The notes beneath the pieces were generated by a model. The model searched no databases and was not told where the DNA came from. It was given only the letters and a program-made list of their open reading frames with translations. A DNA stretch of 64,000 nt from Stercorarius parasiticus (taxonomy: Eukaryota; Chordata; Aves; Charadriiformes; Stercorariidae): assembly GCA_013396915.1 (NCBI GenBank), contig VWZL01000360.1, forward strand, positions 946,805-1,010,804. The letters run 5' to 3'. Numbering within the stretch: the stretch's first letter is position 1; each line of letters starts with the position of its first letter. The position numbers and the translations under genes were made by a program. Shown one piece after another: positions 52,436 to 63,678 of this stretch.

Positions 52436-52923
52436 GAGGAGAATGATCAGAGTCAGGGAACAGCTCTTATACAGGGAGTACATGAATAGGCTTGGGGTCT
52501 TCATTCTGGAGAAGAAATTGCATAGGGGGAGAGACTAGGCAGGATTTGACTGTACATCTCAAATACAAAAACTAGGGGCCATCAAATGAAGCTGAGAGCC
52601 AGACTGAAAATAAACAAAAGTAGGAGAGACCTCAGAGTATGAGTCACAGATCTGTGGATTTCCTTTTTAAGGGATTTTGTGGATGCATAAAGTTTATATG
52701 TGTTGAAGGGAAGACGTAACAAATATGTGAAGGAGATCCACTGAGGATGAATAAACAGTCAAACCACAGGGAGTCCCTCGAGCTGAATGTGGTTGGAGGC
52801 TGATTGGAAGAGTACATGCATGTCCTTCTCTTGTTCTGCTGAATCTGTAAGCTACCAGGTATGGTTGGGGACTGGCAACCGGGCTAGATGGCCTTATGGT
52901 CTGAGTCACGGTGGCCATTCTGA
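52436..52923 (+). mobile_element. Ancient CR1/L3-like element, degenerate
   Basis: The 3' end GGGCTAGATGGCCTTATGG followed by GTCTGAGTCACGGTGGCC resembles the widespread amniote CR1 tail ('gggctagatgga...tggtctgacccagtatggcc'). Upstream words also fit in order: TTCTGGAGAAGAAATTGC, GGGGCCATCAAATGAA and CAGATCTGTGGATTTCC. It is much more diverged than the other CR1s here, so it predates them. Start approximate. Confidence 0.65.
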
Positions 52924-54790
52924 CCCTCTTCCAAACATTCATAGACGTTGTGTAACGTTGTGAACGTCTTGACCATGTGAAAAGATCCAGCAGCAGTTTG
53001 TTCTTCTTGGACTTGCAAGAATCCCTGTGAGTGAGATAAATCTGTGGGAAATTGTAGTTTTAGTTTCACAGCTTGTGGTGCCAGTTTTAGGACCTCTGTC
53101 CCTTTCCAAGTCATCTGCCTGTATGGCAGCAGCTCTAGAGTGGTGAGTGCCTGGCTGCCTGCAGGCAGTCAGATGTGTCCTGTTATCAGGTAGTCAGACT
53201 CTTGGAAATACACTTGTCTGTGTCTGATTCATGCAGTGACATACACGTCTGGAAGAAGGGCTCAGGACAAAAAGCTGTGTGCGAGCAGTTTATGTGTTCC
53301 CTCAAGGCCTGACACCTATAGTCTTGCTTGCTGCTTCTCTGTGTGTGTGTGTGTGAGTCAGCTCTGGTTTGCCAAGGGAGTTTGGCTGTCACACTTGGAC
53401 ATACCCTGTCATCTACCTGTATGTATCTATTTATGTCCTTTTTAGTCAAAGGTGGTTGGCAGTGAGTAGTCATCTCACTGACCAGTTAAATCTTGCTGAG
53501 CCAGTATATATGCATTTTCAGACCAAGAGATTCACCTATATGTTAATGCTTACTAATTTTTTTTCAAGTAATAAAGCCAGTTTTACATAGGACTGTGTCA
53601 GGGCACTCAGCTGCAAGGGAATTTACAGGGTGGCCTATATCTACTGTAGAAATTCTGTCTCCTTGCCTCTATAACCTGTGGTATAGGAGCTGTGCTCACA
53701 GCGTATCTTAAGAGTGAGCAGCAGCTTGTTGCAGTCAACCTTGCACAGGAGCAGAGAAGTTACTAGGAGGATGGTTGTAGTGAAGTGAAAATTAGAGCAG
53801 TCCTGGCCAGGCGAAGAGAAATCTGTACATCTTCCCAGAAGACTTTCACCCAAGCTATTAAAATATTTAAGCACGGAGTGGGTTTTTGAGTGGGCATCTA
53901 TGTTCTTTGCTCAGAAGTTCTATCGGCTTCAGCGGCGGTGCTGTAGTAGCAAGGAAAGCTCAACTGACCCACTTGCATCCTGACGCCCTAACCAGGTTTT
54001 CGTGGGAATGACATAGCCTGTTGTGTCATGTGTGGCGTGTCTGTGGCACAAGAGAGAACTGTTCAGTTTCTCCTCCCTTCCCCACCCCACCCCCCCTTTT
54101 TTTTTTTTCATTGACAGCAGTCTTTCTTAGGAATGGGCAGCTTTCTAAACTGTCCAGATTAAGCATCCTCCTCTGCCTTCACAGTAGAAGTACACATTCC
54201 CAGGGAGCATGCTATGACTTTGATACAGCTTCTCTGTAATGCACTCTGCTTTACATGGGGTAAGAATCTAGCTCGCTGCTTAACTGGAAAAGTAACCATT
54301 GCAAACACTTGTTTCATCCTTACCAACCCCAGTCATGCTGTTGTAAAACTGGTCTTCAGGACAGTAACAGGTAAAAGAGAGAAGAGCTTTTTGGTCACCT
54401 GGGAGGGTCTGTACATAATTCTTGACAGACTCACAGAGGGGTTACGCTGGTTCTTTGTCTAAGAAAGACTTGGAAACCTGTGAAATGTGGTGGTTATGTA
54501 TATCTTTGTTAGAAGAGGCACTAAGCATCTGAAAATTAAATAGCTAAAATCTTTATCTAGGGAAAAAAGATTGGTCGTAAAGTAGGTTTGGGGCAACTGA
54601 AATCCCAGGACTCCTGACATTGGATACAAAACAAAAACTTGAAAAAACTCAATTACTTTACAGATAGAAGACTGACTTTTGACTCAATTTCTTTTGGAAA
54701 TGCAATGAAAATACTGTGATCTAGAGCACATAGGTGTGGGAGACAGCCATATGAACAGTATCTATCTTACAATTTTCACCTTTTTATTAG

Positions 54791-55090
54791 GTTGCCACTA
54801 ATGGGATTATTGCAGTGAATGAACCTTCAAGTGAAGAAAAATATCTTGGTCAATTCCCAGTCAGTTTTGGGGCTATTGCTCCTTTTATGGCTGACCTGGA
54901 CACAACTGATGGACGTGGAAATGTGTATTACAGAGAAGATTCATCCTCAGATGTCTTGCAACTTGCATCAGACTATATTAAAAGAGGTTTTCCTGAGACT
55001 ACTTTTGATCCCAGCAGTGTTGTCATCGTTACCTGGAAGCTCGTGGGTCCTTACCAGGCACCGGGAGAAGATCATGCTTTGGAAGAAAAG
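54791..55090 (+). CDS. NID1: NID1 coding exon 2 (NIDO domain, first part)
   Basis: The 300-bp exon (phase 0/0) reads VATNGIIAVNEPSSEE, PVSFGAIAPFMADLDTTDGR, GNVYYREDSSSDVL, SSVVIVTWKLVGPYQAPGE and ends EEK. It opens the NIDO domain of nidogens. FGAIAPFMADLDTTDGRGNV is the most conserved stretch and matches human FGAVAPFLADLDTTDG. Acceptor TTTTTATTAG|GTT, donor AAG|GTGAAT. Confidence 0.97.
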
Positions 55091-56312
55091 GTGAATGTTA
55101 ATCAGAACTTTAAGACATGTTAGACACACGTTCAGCTGAAGTGTAACATCAGAACCTGTTGTTTTGAAGGCTTGAATTTCTTTGTGTTTAAATGAGTCCT
55201 GTACAGTTAAGAACATATTTTGTTGTTGAAAAGGCTATAGCAAAATAGGAGTTTCCAGAATTGTTACTTGATTTTTATTTTACAGTATTTTATTAATTCA
55301 AAAGAAAATGCATTAATCCATGTAGCTGATTTCTTTGTATTCCCTGACAACTCTTACTTTGAATGTTAAGTGTGATGTGGTAATAACTGAAATAGTAGGA
55401 TATCTTGTTCTGTGTGTAATATAATCCAGTTGGCTTACATTTTTCTACAGACTCTTAAGTCATTTTGACATCAGACTATTTCTGTCCTAAAATCTGGTAG
55501 GTCTATGGACTAATAGGAACTTCAGATTGTGAATCCCTTTTGGACAGATGACTTTGCATTCACAAAAGGGTCATGCTTTGTAGCTTGTATTGAATGAAGA
55601 AGCAGTTAGAAGTTATTTTTTTGTATTACTTGCAAACTATTTTCCCTTTTTAAACCATGTTAAGTACTATCCTGCAAAGAAATGTAATTTTATGCACCAT
55701 AATTATGCCAGCTGATGAGCCTGCTCACAGTATGTAAAGTTGAGAACATACACAACTTAGCAAATCTTATTTTGTCAAAGATTAATTTCTTATGCCTAAC
55801 TTGACACAACCATTGTGTTCATAGTAATGATTCTGCACTCTGGTAGCAACGAATAGCTGATGTCTTGGTGGTTTGTATAGTACATAGGAGTGTTGCTACA
55901 GGAAAGGACACTTGCAGTGACATGAAACTTGAACTATTCTTTAAATATTCTATTTACAGATTTTTTTCTATGTAGTCTAGCACATCACTCTCTTTATTTT
56001 AAGGAGATGATATAACATCCTATGCATGTTACAGAACTTAGAATAGTTATGTTTTAGGCAGTTGCTCTGGCTATTTCCTAACAGATTAACTTACCATTGA
56101 TAATGCTTGCTTTTTTAGTGTTTATGCATGCTGAAGTTAAAACTGCTGTAGCAAAACATAAACTTGCGTAATACTGATTTCTCCTAGGAAGTACATTATG
56201 CATTATGTGTGATGGAAATTTTGATTTTGACTTTGTGTTTAAAAAAATGTTATTTGGTTGTCTATCTTGATTATTTTTCCATGAGTAAATGGATGTTAAA
56301 TTTTTTCCACAG
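55091..56312 (+). other. NID1: NID1 intron 2, no gene seen
   Basis: A 1,222-bp GT-AG intron of AT-rich unique sequence. No repeat family or RNA gene was recognised. Confidence 0.8.
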
Positions 56313-56542
56313 AGGAACACATTCCAGGCTGTTTTAGCCTCTTCTGACTCCAGTTCCTATGCTATTTTCCTTTATCCAGAAGATAGTTTGCAGTTTTATA
56401 GCACATACTCCAAGAATGATGATGGAAGGATTCCTGCTATGGTTGGCTTTAGTCAAGCCTCTACAAACTACTACTTTTGGGAAAAGCCAGGATCCTACAA
56501 TGTCATTGCTAATGATGAAGACAGCATTAGAAACCTGCACAG
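56313..56542 (+). CDS. NID1: NID1 coding exon 3 (NIDO domain, middle)
   Basis: The 230-bp exon reads RNTFQAVLASSDSSSYAIF, LYPEDSLQFYST, RIPAMVGFSQAS, EKPGSYNVIANDEDSIRNLH and ends with two bases of an Arg codon (phase 2). The start is nearly identical to human nidogen-1. Acceptor TTTTTTCCACAG|AGG, donor CAG|GTATGC. Confidence 0.97.
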
Positions 56543-57155
56543 GTATGCTTTTTAGTTTGTATAAACGCCTCAAGAAAACATCAAGGAGTTCCATGGGTTT
56601 TTTTTAATTGTTGCATGAATCAATGGGAAAAAATAAGATCCCATTAGCCTTTGCATGAGAAATCACAGTCTGCCACTGATAAATATCCGCACTCTTGAGG
56701 AATATAAGGACTTAGGTCTAATTTGTCAAAAGTCCATAGTTCCATTGTCACTGGTATGAGCTGCTGTATACTTAGCCCTTCTAAAAATAGGACCACTTAA
56801 GACTTTAACTCTTTTTATTTTGAAAGAAAAAGTGAAAAAGAAGGAAGGGGAATGAGTTAGAAGGTTCCAGTAAGTGTTCACAAGATCTTTGTGGTTCAAA
56901 GATCTCTTCCTGTTCCCATCAGTTTGGAGACAAGGAGGCTAGAAATTCTCAAGAAGAGAGTTCTGGGTGTGGAGAAAAAATGCTATCCAAACTGTCAGGG
57001 GTGTTTTATAGCTGAATAAACTGTACCTGTAGATAAGACAATTTGACCATTTTGTCCTGATATTTCTCAGTGAAGGATAACATTTTGTGTAGGGTAGCAA
57101 TGCCACACAATTTGTGCTTGATCATTTTGATTTGGCGTATGCTTCTCTTTGACAG
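56543..57155 (+). other. NID1: NID1 intron 3, no gene seen
   Basis: A 613-bp GT-AG intron, the shortest in the window. Two possible AG sites lie at 57,155 and 57,158. The first keeps HRSSNAG, which fits the human KSSNSG spacing, and was chosen. Confidence 0.8.
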
Positions 57156-57583
57156 AAGCAGCAATGCTGGGATACAGGGTGTCTGGGTGTTCGAGATTGG
57201 TAGCTCATCTGACAGTATTGTGCCTGCCAAGATCAACAATGTTTTGGAGAGCCTGGAGACCAACGAACAAGACCAGGAGATGACTTCAAAACCATTTATG
57301 TCAGACTATGGCTCCACTGAAATAAGACAGCAGTATGTCACCAGTAGTACAGACAGCACAGAAGAGGATCAGCACCACGTTACGTACAGTGTTCCTCAGG
57401 TAGCTGCAGAAGACTTTCTGACTTCATACCAAGATGTAACAGGAACACCTTCGACTGAATCTTTTTACAGTCATCAAGATTTCCCAACAGCAAAAGCTCC
57501 ACCTCGCCAGTTCCATGTCCAGCAGTTCCCCCCACAGCAACCCCAAGTCATAGATGTGGAAGAATTTGATGAAACTGGTATAG
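57156..57583 (+). CDS. NID1: NID1 coding exon 4 (end of NIDO, linker)
   Basis: The 428-bp exon closes NIDO with SSNAGIQGVWVFEIGSSSD, then encodes a fast-evolving Ser/Thr/Gln-rich linker (for example SSTDSTEEDQHH and QFHVQQFPPQQ). It ends with the conserved QVIDVEEFDETGI just before the first EGF module. The linker is flexible and likely O-glycosylated in nidogens. Mammalian nidogen-1 has a strongly acidic Tyr-containing stretch early in this linker; here the corresponding part (LESLETNEQDQEMTSK) has no Tyr. Donor ATAG|GTAAGG, phase 1. Confidence 0.96.
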
Positions 57584-58707
57584 GTAAGGTCTTTTGTACA
57601 GCTTGGATGCTTCTAAGATGAATAAGCTGCAAAAAAACAGGTGTGCAAGAAATTGAACTACTAAAGGAATAATCTGTTCCCTTCTCACTACCTTCATATG
57701 TAAAAATCTGGACACGTGTAATAAGTTTGTGTTATTCATCAAGGTGACTTGGGTGTCACCTCAGATTCGCATCTCGCCAGTCTAGTAAACCGGTGCTCCA
57801 GTCAAGCTCACAGCAGGGCACATTTACACTGTGTCTGTGTCTGTGGAACCTGAATCTCTCCTAAGGAGAGCTTCCTATCAGGATAATTGTGTTCCTAAAG
57901 CTGATACCTTCTTAGCAGCAACCGATTTCCCCTTCTCTTTTGTCCAGGACTATTGCTAAAGGTATGATCTTAAGTTTAGTGGCTGCATTAAGGGACTGCT
58001 CCTGGTAAGGATTTTATGATCAGTTCTACTGAAACCTAGCTTATTTCCTTTCTTAGATACGTTACTGAATACAGGTGATTTAACAAAGGTTGGGAATAGT
58101 AACTGTTGTAAAAATTGTTGGCTAGGGAGGGTTTCATGGCCTTGAGTTTTACAAGGGTGGGATTAGGGATTCTAACTTCTGAGGAAGTGTTTGTAGAAAA
58201 GTCAGTGTGAATGACTTCCCAGATGTTAATTGTTCCTTGAAGCAGATGTGAGAATTGCCGTCCCCATGAAATTTAGGGTAAGCCACTTAGGATGACAGGG
58301 TGCATCAATTGGTGCATGATCCTGGGTACTGTACTGATGAGTTTTGTTCTGAGATTAGAAAGGCTCTGTTTTGCTTTGGTTTGGGAACAAGGACAGGTTA
58401 CAATTATTGTGTATTCGGTTTCACCAAGAGAGTTTAACTGATCTGTATTAACACAAATCTGCTGAAAGCAATAGAATTGAATAGTTTTCTAACATCTGAA
58501 GCCCTGATGTTTTCTGCAAAATAGTAGACTGTTACTTGCGTATTGCAAGGTTAGCAAAAATCAATTGCAATTGTTTGCTTTCCTTAAAGAGAAAATGAAA
58601 AAAAACCTAATCAAGTTAGTCTAGAGATATTTTTAAACGAAACCAGGGATATGTGAATACTATAGTAATTATATGAAATGTTAAGCATCTGACCTTATTT
58701 TCTGCAG
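57584..58707 (+). other. NID1: NID1 intron 4, no gene seen
   Basis: A 1,124-bp GT-AG intron of unique sequence. Acceptor TTTTCTGCAG at 58,707. Confidence 0.8.
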
Positions 58708-58857
58708 TGTTCCGCTACCACACAGATGTCCAAGAGACCTGTGCTAACAACCGCCACCAGTGCTCTGTTCATGCTATTTGCAAAGATTATCCCAATGGAT
58801 TTTGTTGCAGTTGTATTCCTGGTTACAAAGGAAATGGCAGACAATGTGTAGCAGAAG
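58708..58857 (+). CDS. NID1: NID1 coding exon 5 (EGF-like module 1)
   Basis: The 150-bp phase 1/1 exon encodes VFRYHTDVQETCANNRHQ, CSVHAICKDYPNGFCCSC and IPGYKGNGRQCVAEG. It has seven cysteines: six of a classical EGF module plus one extra in the FCCSC motif. In mammalian nidogen-1 the extra Cys is, to my recollection, disulfide-bonded to a Cys in the G2 barrel. That partner is present here too (DECIHDD in exon 8). The exon is a symmetric, self-contained domain unit. Donor GAAG|GTAACT. Confidence 0.97.
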
Positions 58858-60070
58858 GTAACTTTTTCAAAAATTTGGTAAATATGCAGCAATTACTCAT
58901 TCTTGAATGAGGCAATGTGGTTAAATACTTCTTGCAAGATTTACCTTTCAATACATCGCAGTGATATTTTAGGAAGTGAGCTATACTTTCTAAAATGGTG
59001 TGGGTTTTTTGAATGAAGTAAACTATTTTAGGTGGTCAGTTATAGGCATTATGCATTTTAACATGACTACCAGTGTTTATTGCTAGAATTAGTCATGAAC
59101 ACGTTATAATCTGACTTGTTCCCCACTCTAGAAATGGTCAGTTCAAAGGGGAGGAACAAATTAACTTTTATCATCAAACTAAAGAGCATGGCTCCTCTTT
59201 GTCTGACTCTTAAGCTTCTTTACTATAGGGCTAATCTGCCAGATTTTTATTAGATACCCATTTAAACTTCATTCCTGTGTAAAATCCATAAAGGAATTTC
59301 TTATGTATACACTTGTAATCCTCATAGTGACTTGACTCAAGAGTATAGATGCATTTCAACAACTAAAATAGCTGACTGCAGACTTTGTGTTTTATGAGGC
59401 AGAAAGCAAAATTCACTACATAGCTTTCAGTTCATAAAATTGAATTTTCTAGAGAAAGAAAAGAAGGATCTAATGACAATGGAATTTGAATTTGCACATA
59501 GGAAACTATATACAGAAGAAAACTAGCAATCCAAAGTAGCCACTTCTGTAAAACATGGAGAGTCTTAAAATGGTCAATTGTTGTGAGTCAAGAAATAGAA
59601 TAGGTTAGAATAAGAAGTCAGTTATTATAACACCTAATGGTGTTAGCCTTCTAATAGGGGATGAACAAATTTATATCCAGTAGGTATTGATATGAAGTGT
59701 GATCTTCAAAAGAAGTTTCTGTGTGCCACTTACTGTCAGAGAGACTGTAACAGCTCAGTGTCTTTATGGAGTTATCCATGCAGACAGAATTGTTAATCAG
59801 GAAAAAGGGATCAGGCATCTCTTCAGGCAATCTTGGGCACTTAGTCATCCGTATAATGACAACACACACACATGCATGCACATATGTATGTACGTAAGCA
59901 AATTAACACACTGTTTGTGGACAGTTTCCTGTCCGTTGAATTCTGTGAGCATTTGTTTGCCATTTATTTCAACACTAGTATCTTTGAACATAGTGAACTC
60001 TCTGAACACGTTCCTTGGAGAGTATGTGAGAACTGTCATTTTGTTCTGATGCATTGTATTGATTTGCCAG
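58858..60070 (+). other. NID1: NID1 intron 5, no gene seen
   Basis: A 1,213-bp GT-AG intron. It contains a short (AC)n run near 59,861-59,871 followed by alternating CATGCA/GTATGTAC sequence. The 153-codon open frame that enters exon 6 from here is intronic before 60,071. Confidence 0.8.
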
Positions 60071-60322
60071 GTTCTCCGCAGAGAGTCAACGGGAAGGTTA
60101 AAGGAAGAATCTTTGTAGGAAATAACCCCATTCCGGTTATATTTGAGAACACTGATCTCCACTCCTATGTTGTGATGAACCAAGGGCGTGCCTACACTGC
60201 TATCAGCACAATCCCAGAGACTTTGGGGTATTCCTTACTGCCTCTTGCCTCTATTGGAGGTATCATAGGATGGATGTTTGCTGTGGAACAGCAAGGATAT
60301 AAAAATGGATTCAGCATTACTG
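60071..60322 (+). CDS. NID1: NID1 coding exon 6 (G2 beta-barrel, first part)
   Basis: The 252-bp phase 1/1 exon reads SPQRVNGKVKGRIFVGNN, IPVIFENTDLHSYVVMNQGR, AYTAISTIPETLGYSLLPLA, SIGGIIGWMFAVEQQG and YKNGFSIT. G2F is the nidogen/fibulin-type beta-barrel that binds collagen IV and perlecan. Conservation to human is very high here, in contrast to the linker. Acceptor GATTTGCCAG, donor ACTG|GTAACT. Confidence 0.97.
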
Positions 60323-61438
60323 GTAACTTCTAAATTAAAATAATGTTCAAATTCTCTGTCCTGAGAGAAAATAAGTGTGTATTTAGAAGCAATATGGGAT
60401 GCAAATATGCTTATTCCAAGCTGCAAATTGTTTCTTTGTAATCAAACTTCTCACCATTTTTCTTGTTTACAACGTATAGATATTTGGCTTTTTAATTTAC
60501 TGTTGGTGCACAGGCACGTAAGTCTGTTAGAAAGAAGAATGGCTGGCCAGTTCTTGTGCAAGAAAGAGATTATTAAAAAGGATCTGATTTTTTGGTACTA
60601 GAGCGTACAGAGCCACTGAAAAAAGCTGCCCCTACATCTATAAGAGGTCTAACATGTTAATGGCACAAAAGATAAATGAAATCCTGGTCTCATGAAGGTC
60701 AGAAATTCTTAACAGAAGCAATTCCTGCATGAGAGACAAATGATTCTGTTAACTTATTTGAGGGAAACCCCAATTCACAATTACAGCTTCTCATGAGAGT
60801 CTGAGGCCAAATTTGGTTGGTTGTGTACATGAATTCAAGCTGTAGATCCAATCTGTTCTAGGAGAACATGTGTTTCTTTTTAAAATTTTATCTTTTACAG
60901 CCCTGTACTATGAATTTAGTTGAACATAACTTTTTTGGTTTGGAGTTTTCTTGGATTTGATGCGTTTGAAGTTTGTTCTGGCATTTATAAAGTACATTTC
61001 ACTTGGTTTTGATTTGGAAACACATGTACTTGATTTTTTTCTTTTCTTTTCTTTTTTTTTTTAACTCACTGTATTCCTAATGGAGGTTTCCTCTAAAATG
61101 TACATCTCCTTTGCCATTTTAATAGGTAGGATAAGGCCTACTATTATTAGCTTTGTTGGAACTTTGGTTTTTTAATTAAAAAACCCTACTTCTTCAGACT
61201 TACTTGCAGTCTAGTGTGTTCAGTGCTTAATAAAAGATAGTTTCTTTGCAGTATCCAAGGTTGTTATCAGCATACCTCTGAAAGTCATTTCTGTAGAAAT
61301 CCAAAACAGCAGCAATTATGCTGCATTAAAGCTTGCAGAAAATAGTAATTTATATTTTATCTACTAGAAGCAATACTTTTTGAATAGAAGGATTCAGAAA
61401 TCACTGTTAAGTGGTTTAACTAATAACTGTTTCTTTAG
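60323..61438 (+). other. NID1: NID1 intron 6, no gene seen
   Basis: A 1,116-bp GT-AG intron with a T-rich tract near 61,035-61,062. Acceptor TGTTTCTTTAG at 61,438. Confidence 0.8.
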
Positions 61439-61639
61439 GTGGCGAGTTTACACGGCAAACTGAAGTAACTTTTCTTGGCAACAATGAGAAGCTGTCCATA
61501 AAGCAGAAATTCAGTGGAATTGATGAGCATGGTCACCTTACCATCAGCACAGAAATGGAAGGCAGAATACCTGAGATTCCATCTGGTGCATCAGTCCATA
61601 TAGAACCGTACACTGAACTCTATCACACTTCTAGTTCCG
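61439..61639 (+). CDS. NID1: NID1 coding exon 7 (G2 beta-barrel, middle)
   Basis: The 201-bp phase 1/1 exon reads GEFTRQTEVTFLGNNEKLSI, KQKFSGIDEHGHLTISTEME, GRIPEIPSGASVHIEPYTEL and YHTSSS. FSGIDEHGHLTI and SVHIEPYTELYH match human nidogen-1. No long open frame crosses this exon; it was found by following the family sequence. Donor TCCG|GTAAGG. Confidence 0.96.
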
Positions 61640-63432
61640 GTAAGGTTCCCGGAGAATGAAATGATAAGAAAGTATGCATTTCTCGGAGCAGAGAGTAAGA
61701 CAATCCGAAAAATGTTATTTTATTCCCTTCTTAGTGAGTGTACTTAGGACCCTTTGATTTATAGAAAGTTGTTTTTTGCCTCTTAGGAACAGGTCCCAAA
61801 AGAAGGTGGATTTTGAGTGGGACAATTCAAATATTTGTAATCTTTTTATTGAAAACAATATGAGTTTATCTTTCTCTGAACTAATGTTTGCAAAAGACTC
61901 TCAATTTCCCTTTGCGTTGGCTGCCTTTACACTGTTGATGGCAGTTGTACAAGTCTCTTGGTAGGAGCTGCACTGGTGTATACCTTTTTGTGGTTATGTC
62001 ATGAAGTGGGCTTTCGTCTTGTCCGATGAAACTGTGCAAACCATTTATTTACCAGCATGTATCATGTAAACTGCATTGCAATGACTGTGCCTTGTGTCAG
62101 TAACAAGCATTTGTCAGTATTATTTGAGCTGAATTTGAACAACTGACCAGAAAATTAGGAGCCTTTTAATTCCCTTATCAGTTTCTCCATTGTCTCTTCA
62201 GTACTTCTTTCCTCAGACTCTGAGATTTGGTAGAGAGTTGTTCTTCATTTCACTATTTACAGGGGAATCTTCTTTTGCTTTCCTGGATAAAACTGTGTGT
62301 TTTTCAACACAGCAAAACCAAAGTGAGGTTGAAGTGTTGCTGCTGGCCAGCCAGCCCAGCTGCAAAAGAGCAACAAAGAGGAAGCAGCCTGTGGTGCACC
62401 CAGGTGCACATGAATACTAGAGAGAGTACACTTTGCTCCAAGGGCACACTTTGATTGCTAAAGATAGCTGAAAATGGTGTAGTTGCATCATCACTAACTT
62501 CTGTCTGCTAAGGTCTGGCTTTGGTAGCCAGTGATGAACCCCTCTTTCTTCTTTGCCTCTTGTTATGGACTGTGAGGAGGAGGAGCTGGAAGCAGCAGGA
62601 AACTTCTGCTTTGTGCTGAACAACTTCAGAGTTTTGGAGGAGTTGTTTGGGCAGTGTGTGCTCTGCAGAACACCTGCCTTCTTGGCAGAAATGCTGTCCC
62701 CATGGAGGAAAAGTCAGGGGCTTGCAGGAGGCATCCTTCAGGCTGGATTTGATTTACCAGTACTCAAATAGTTATTCTTCTGCTGTCTTATGGCGTATGT
62801 GATAGACCATTACTCAGCAGAAATCCAGCTTTTGCCAACTGTTGCAAGTGGGTTGGTACAGCTTTGTTCTGGTGTCCATATGAAGAGGAGTTCTAAGGAG
62901 CTTTCTGTTGGTGGGAGGATCCTCAAGCCCAGATCTGCTTTGAAGAGCTTTGGTCACAATTTTTCACAATGTAGAAAACTGTTGTGAAGCATATAAGAGC
63001 TCTCAGACGTGCATCTTCTTCAGGAGTCTGTCAAAATCCAAGGCCAAGAGACTACAATGAACTAAAAGGATGTGTGGTTTGGTGCTGGTGAGGTGGCTCT
63101 TGCCCTTCTTAGCTTATAGAACCGTTATGTAAATTCATCTAAAGAAACTTATGAGTTTTTTGAGTTGAATTTCCCTTTCTTTACCTGGTAACCCACAAAG
63201 TAAAGTTAAATTTTTAAAATATGTCAAGATAAATTACATGACTCATTCCTCAAGGCGGTGATATCTGAGAACAGAGTAAGCCTAGTTAAATGCCTGGAAA
63301 TACATCCACTTTTATGGCTCCTTGTCTTTGAAATTTCTACACTACTCAGCCTGTATCCCAAGTCTACAAAGAACATTGGGCAGCATATTTTTGCTCTCTG
63401 TTCTGATCAGCATGTTTGTTGCCATGTTGCAG
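61640..63432 (+). other. NID1: NID1 intron 7, no gene seen
   Basis: A 1,793-bp GT-AG intron of unique sequence. Acceptor CATGTTGCAG at 63,432. The open frame that starts at 63,258 is intronic up to this acceptor. Confidence 0.8.
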
Positions 63433-63678
63433 TGATCACTTCATCGTCCACCAGGGAGTACACAGTGACAGAGCCAGAAAGGGATGGGGTTGCTTCCACG
63501 TACACGGGCGCCTATCAGTGGCGACAGACCATCTCATTTGATGAATGTATTCATGATGACTCTCACCATGCTGCTTCTGCTACTCAGCAGCTCTCAGTGG
63601 ACAGTGTGTTTGTCCTGTATAACCGAGATGAGCAAATTCTGCGATACGCTATGAGTAATTCTATTGGCCCCATCAGTG
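63433..63678 (+). CDS. NID1: NID1 coding exon 8 (G2 beta-barrel, last part)
   Basis: The 246-bp phase 1/1 exon reads ITSSSTREYTVTEPERDG, YQWRQTISFDECIHDDS, QQLSVDSVFVLYNRDE and QILRYAMSNSIGPIS. It completes the G2 barrel and carries the Cys of DECIHDD. Donor AGTG|GTATGT at 63,679. The next exons should encode the EGF/thyroglobulin and LDL-receptor YWTD propeller regions, beyond the window. Confidence 0.96.

Larger units (their letters stand above)
47432..54790 (+). other. NID1: NID1 intron 1
   Basis: This 7,359-bp GT-AG intron contains a CR1 tail at 49,641-49,807, an ancient CR1-like element at 52,436-52,923, a poly-T tract near 50,684-50,701, a (GT)n run at 53,341-53,354 and a C/T-rich tract near 54,080-54,109. 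No exon was recognised. Confidence 0.85.

Noticed and set aside
57156..57159. Alternative acceptor of NID1 exon 4 three bases downstream (AAG at 57,158)
   Set aside because: It would remove one residue from HRSSNAG and fit the family spacing less well. A NAGNAG-like choice remains possible but unsupported.
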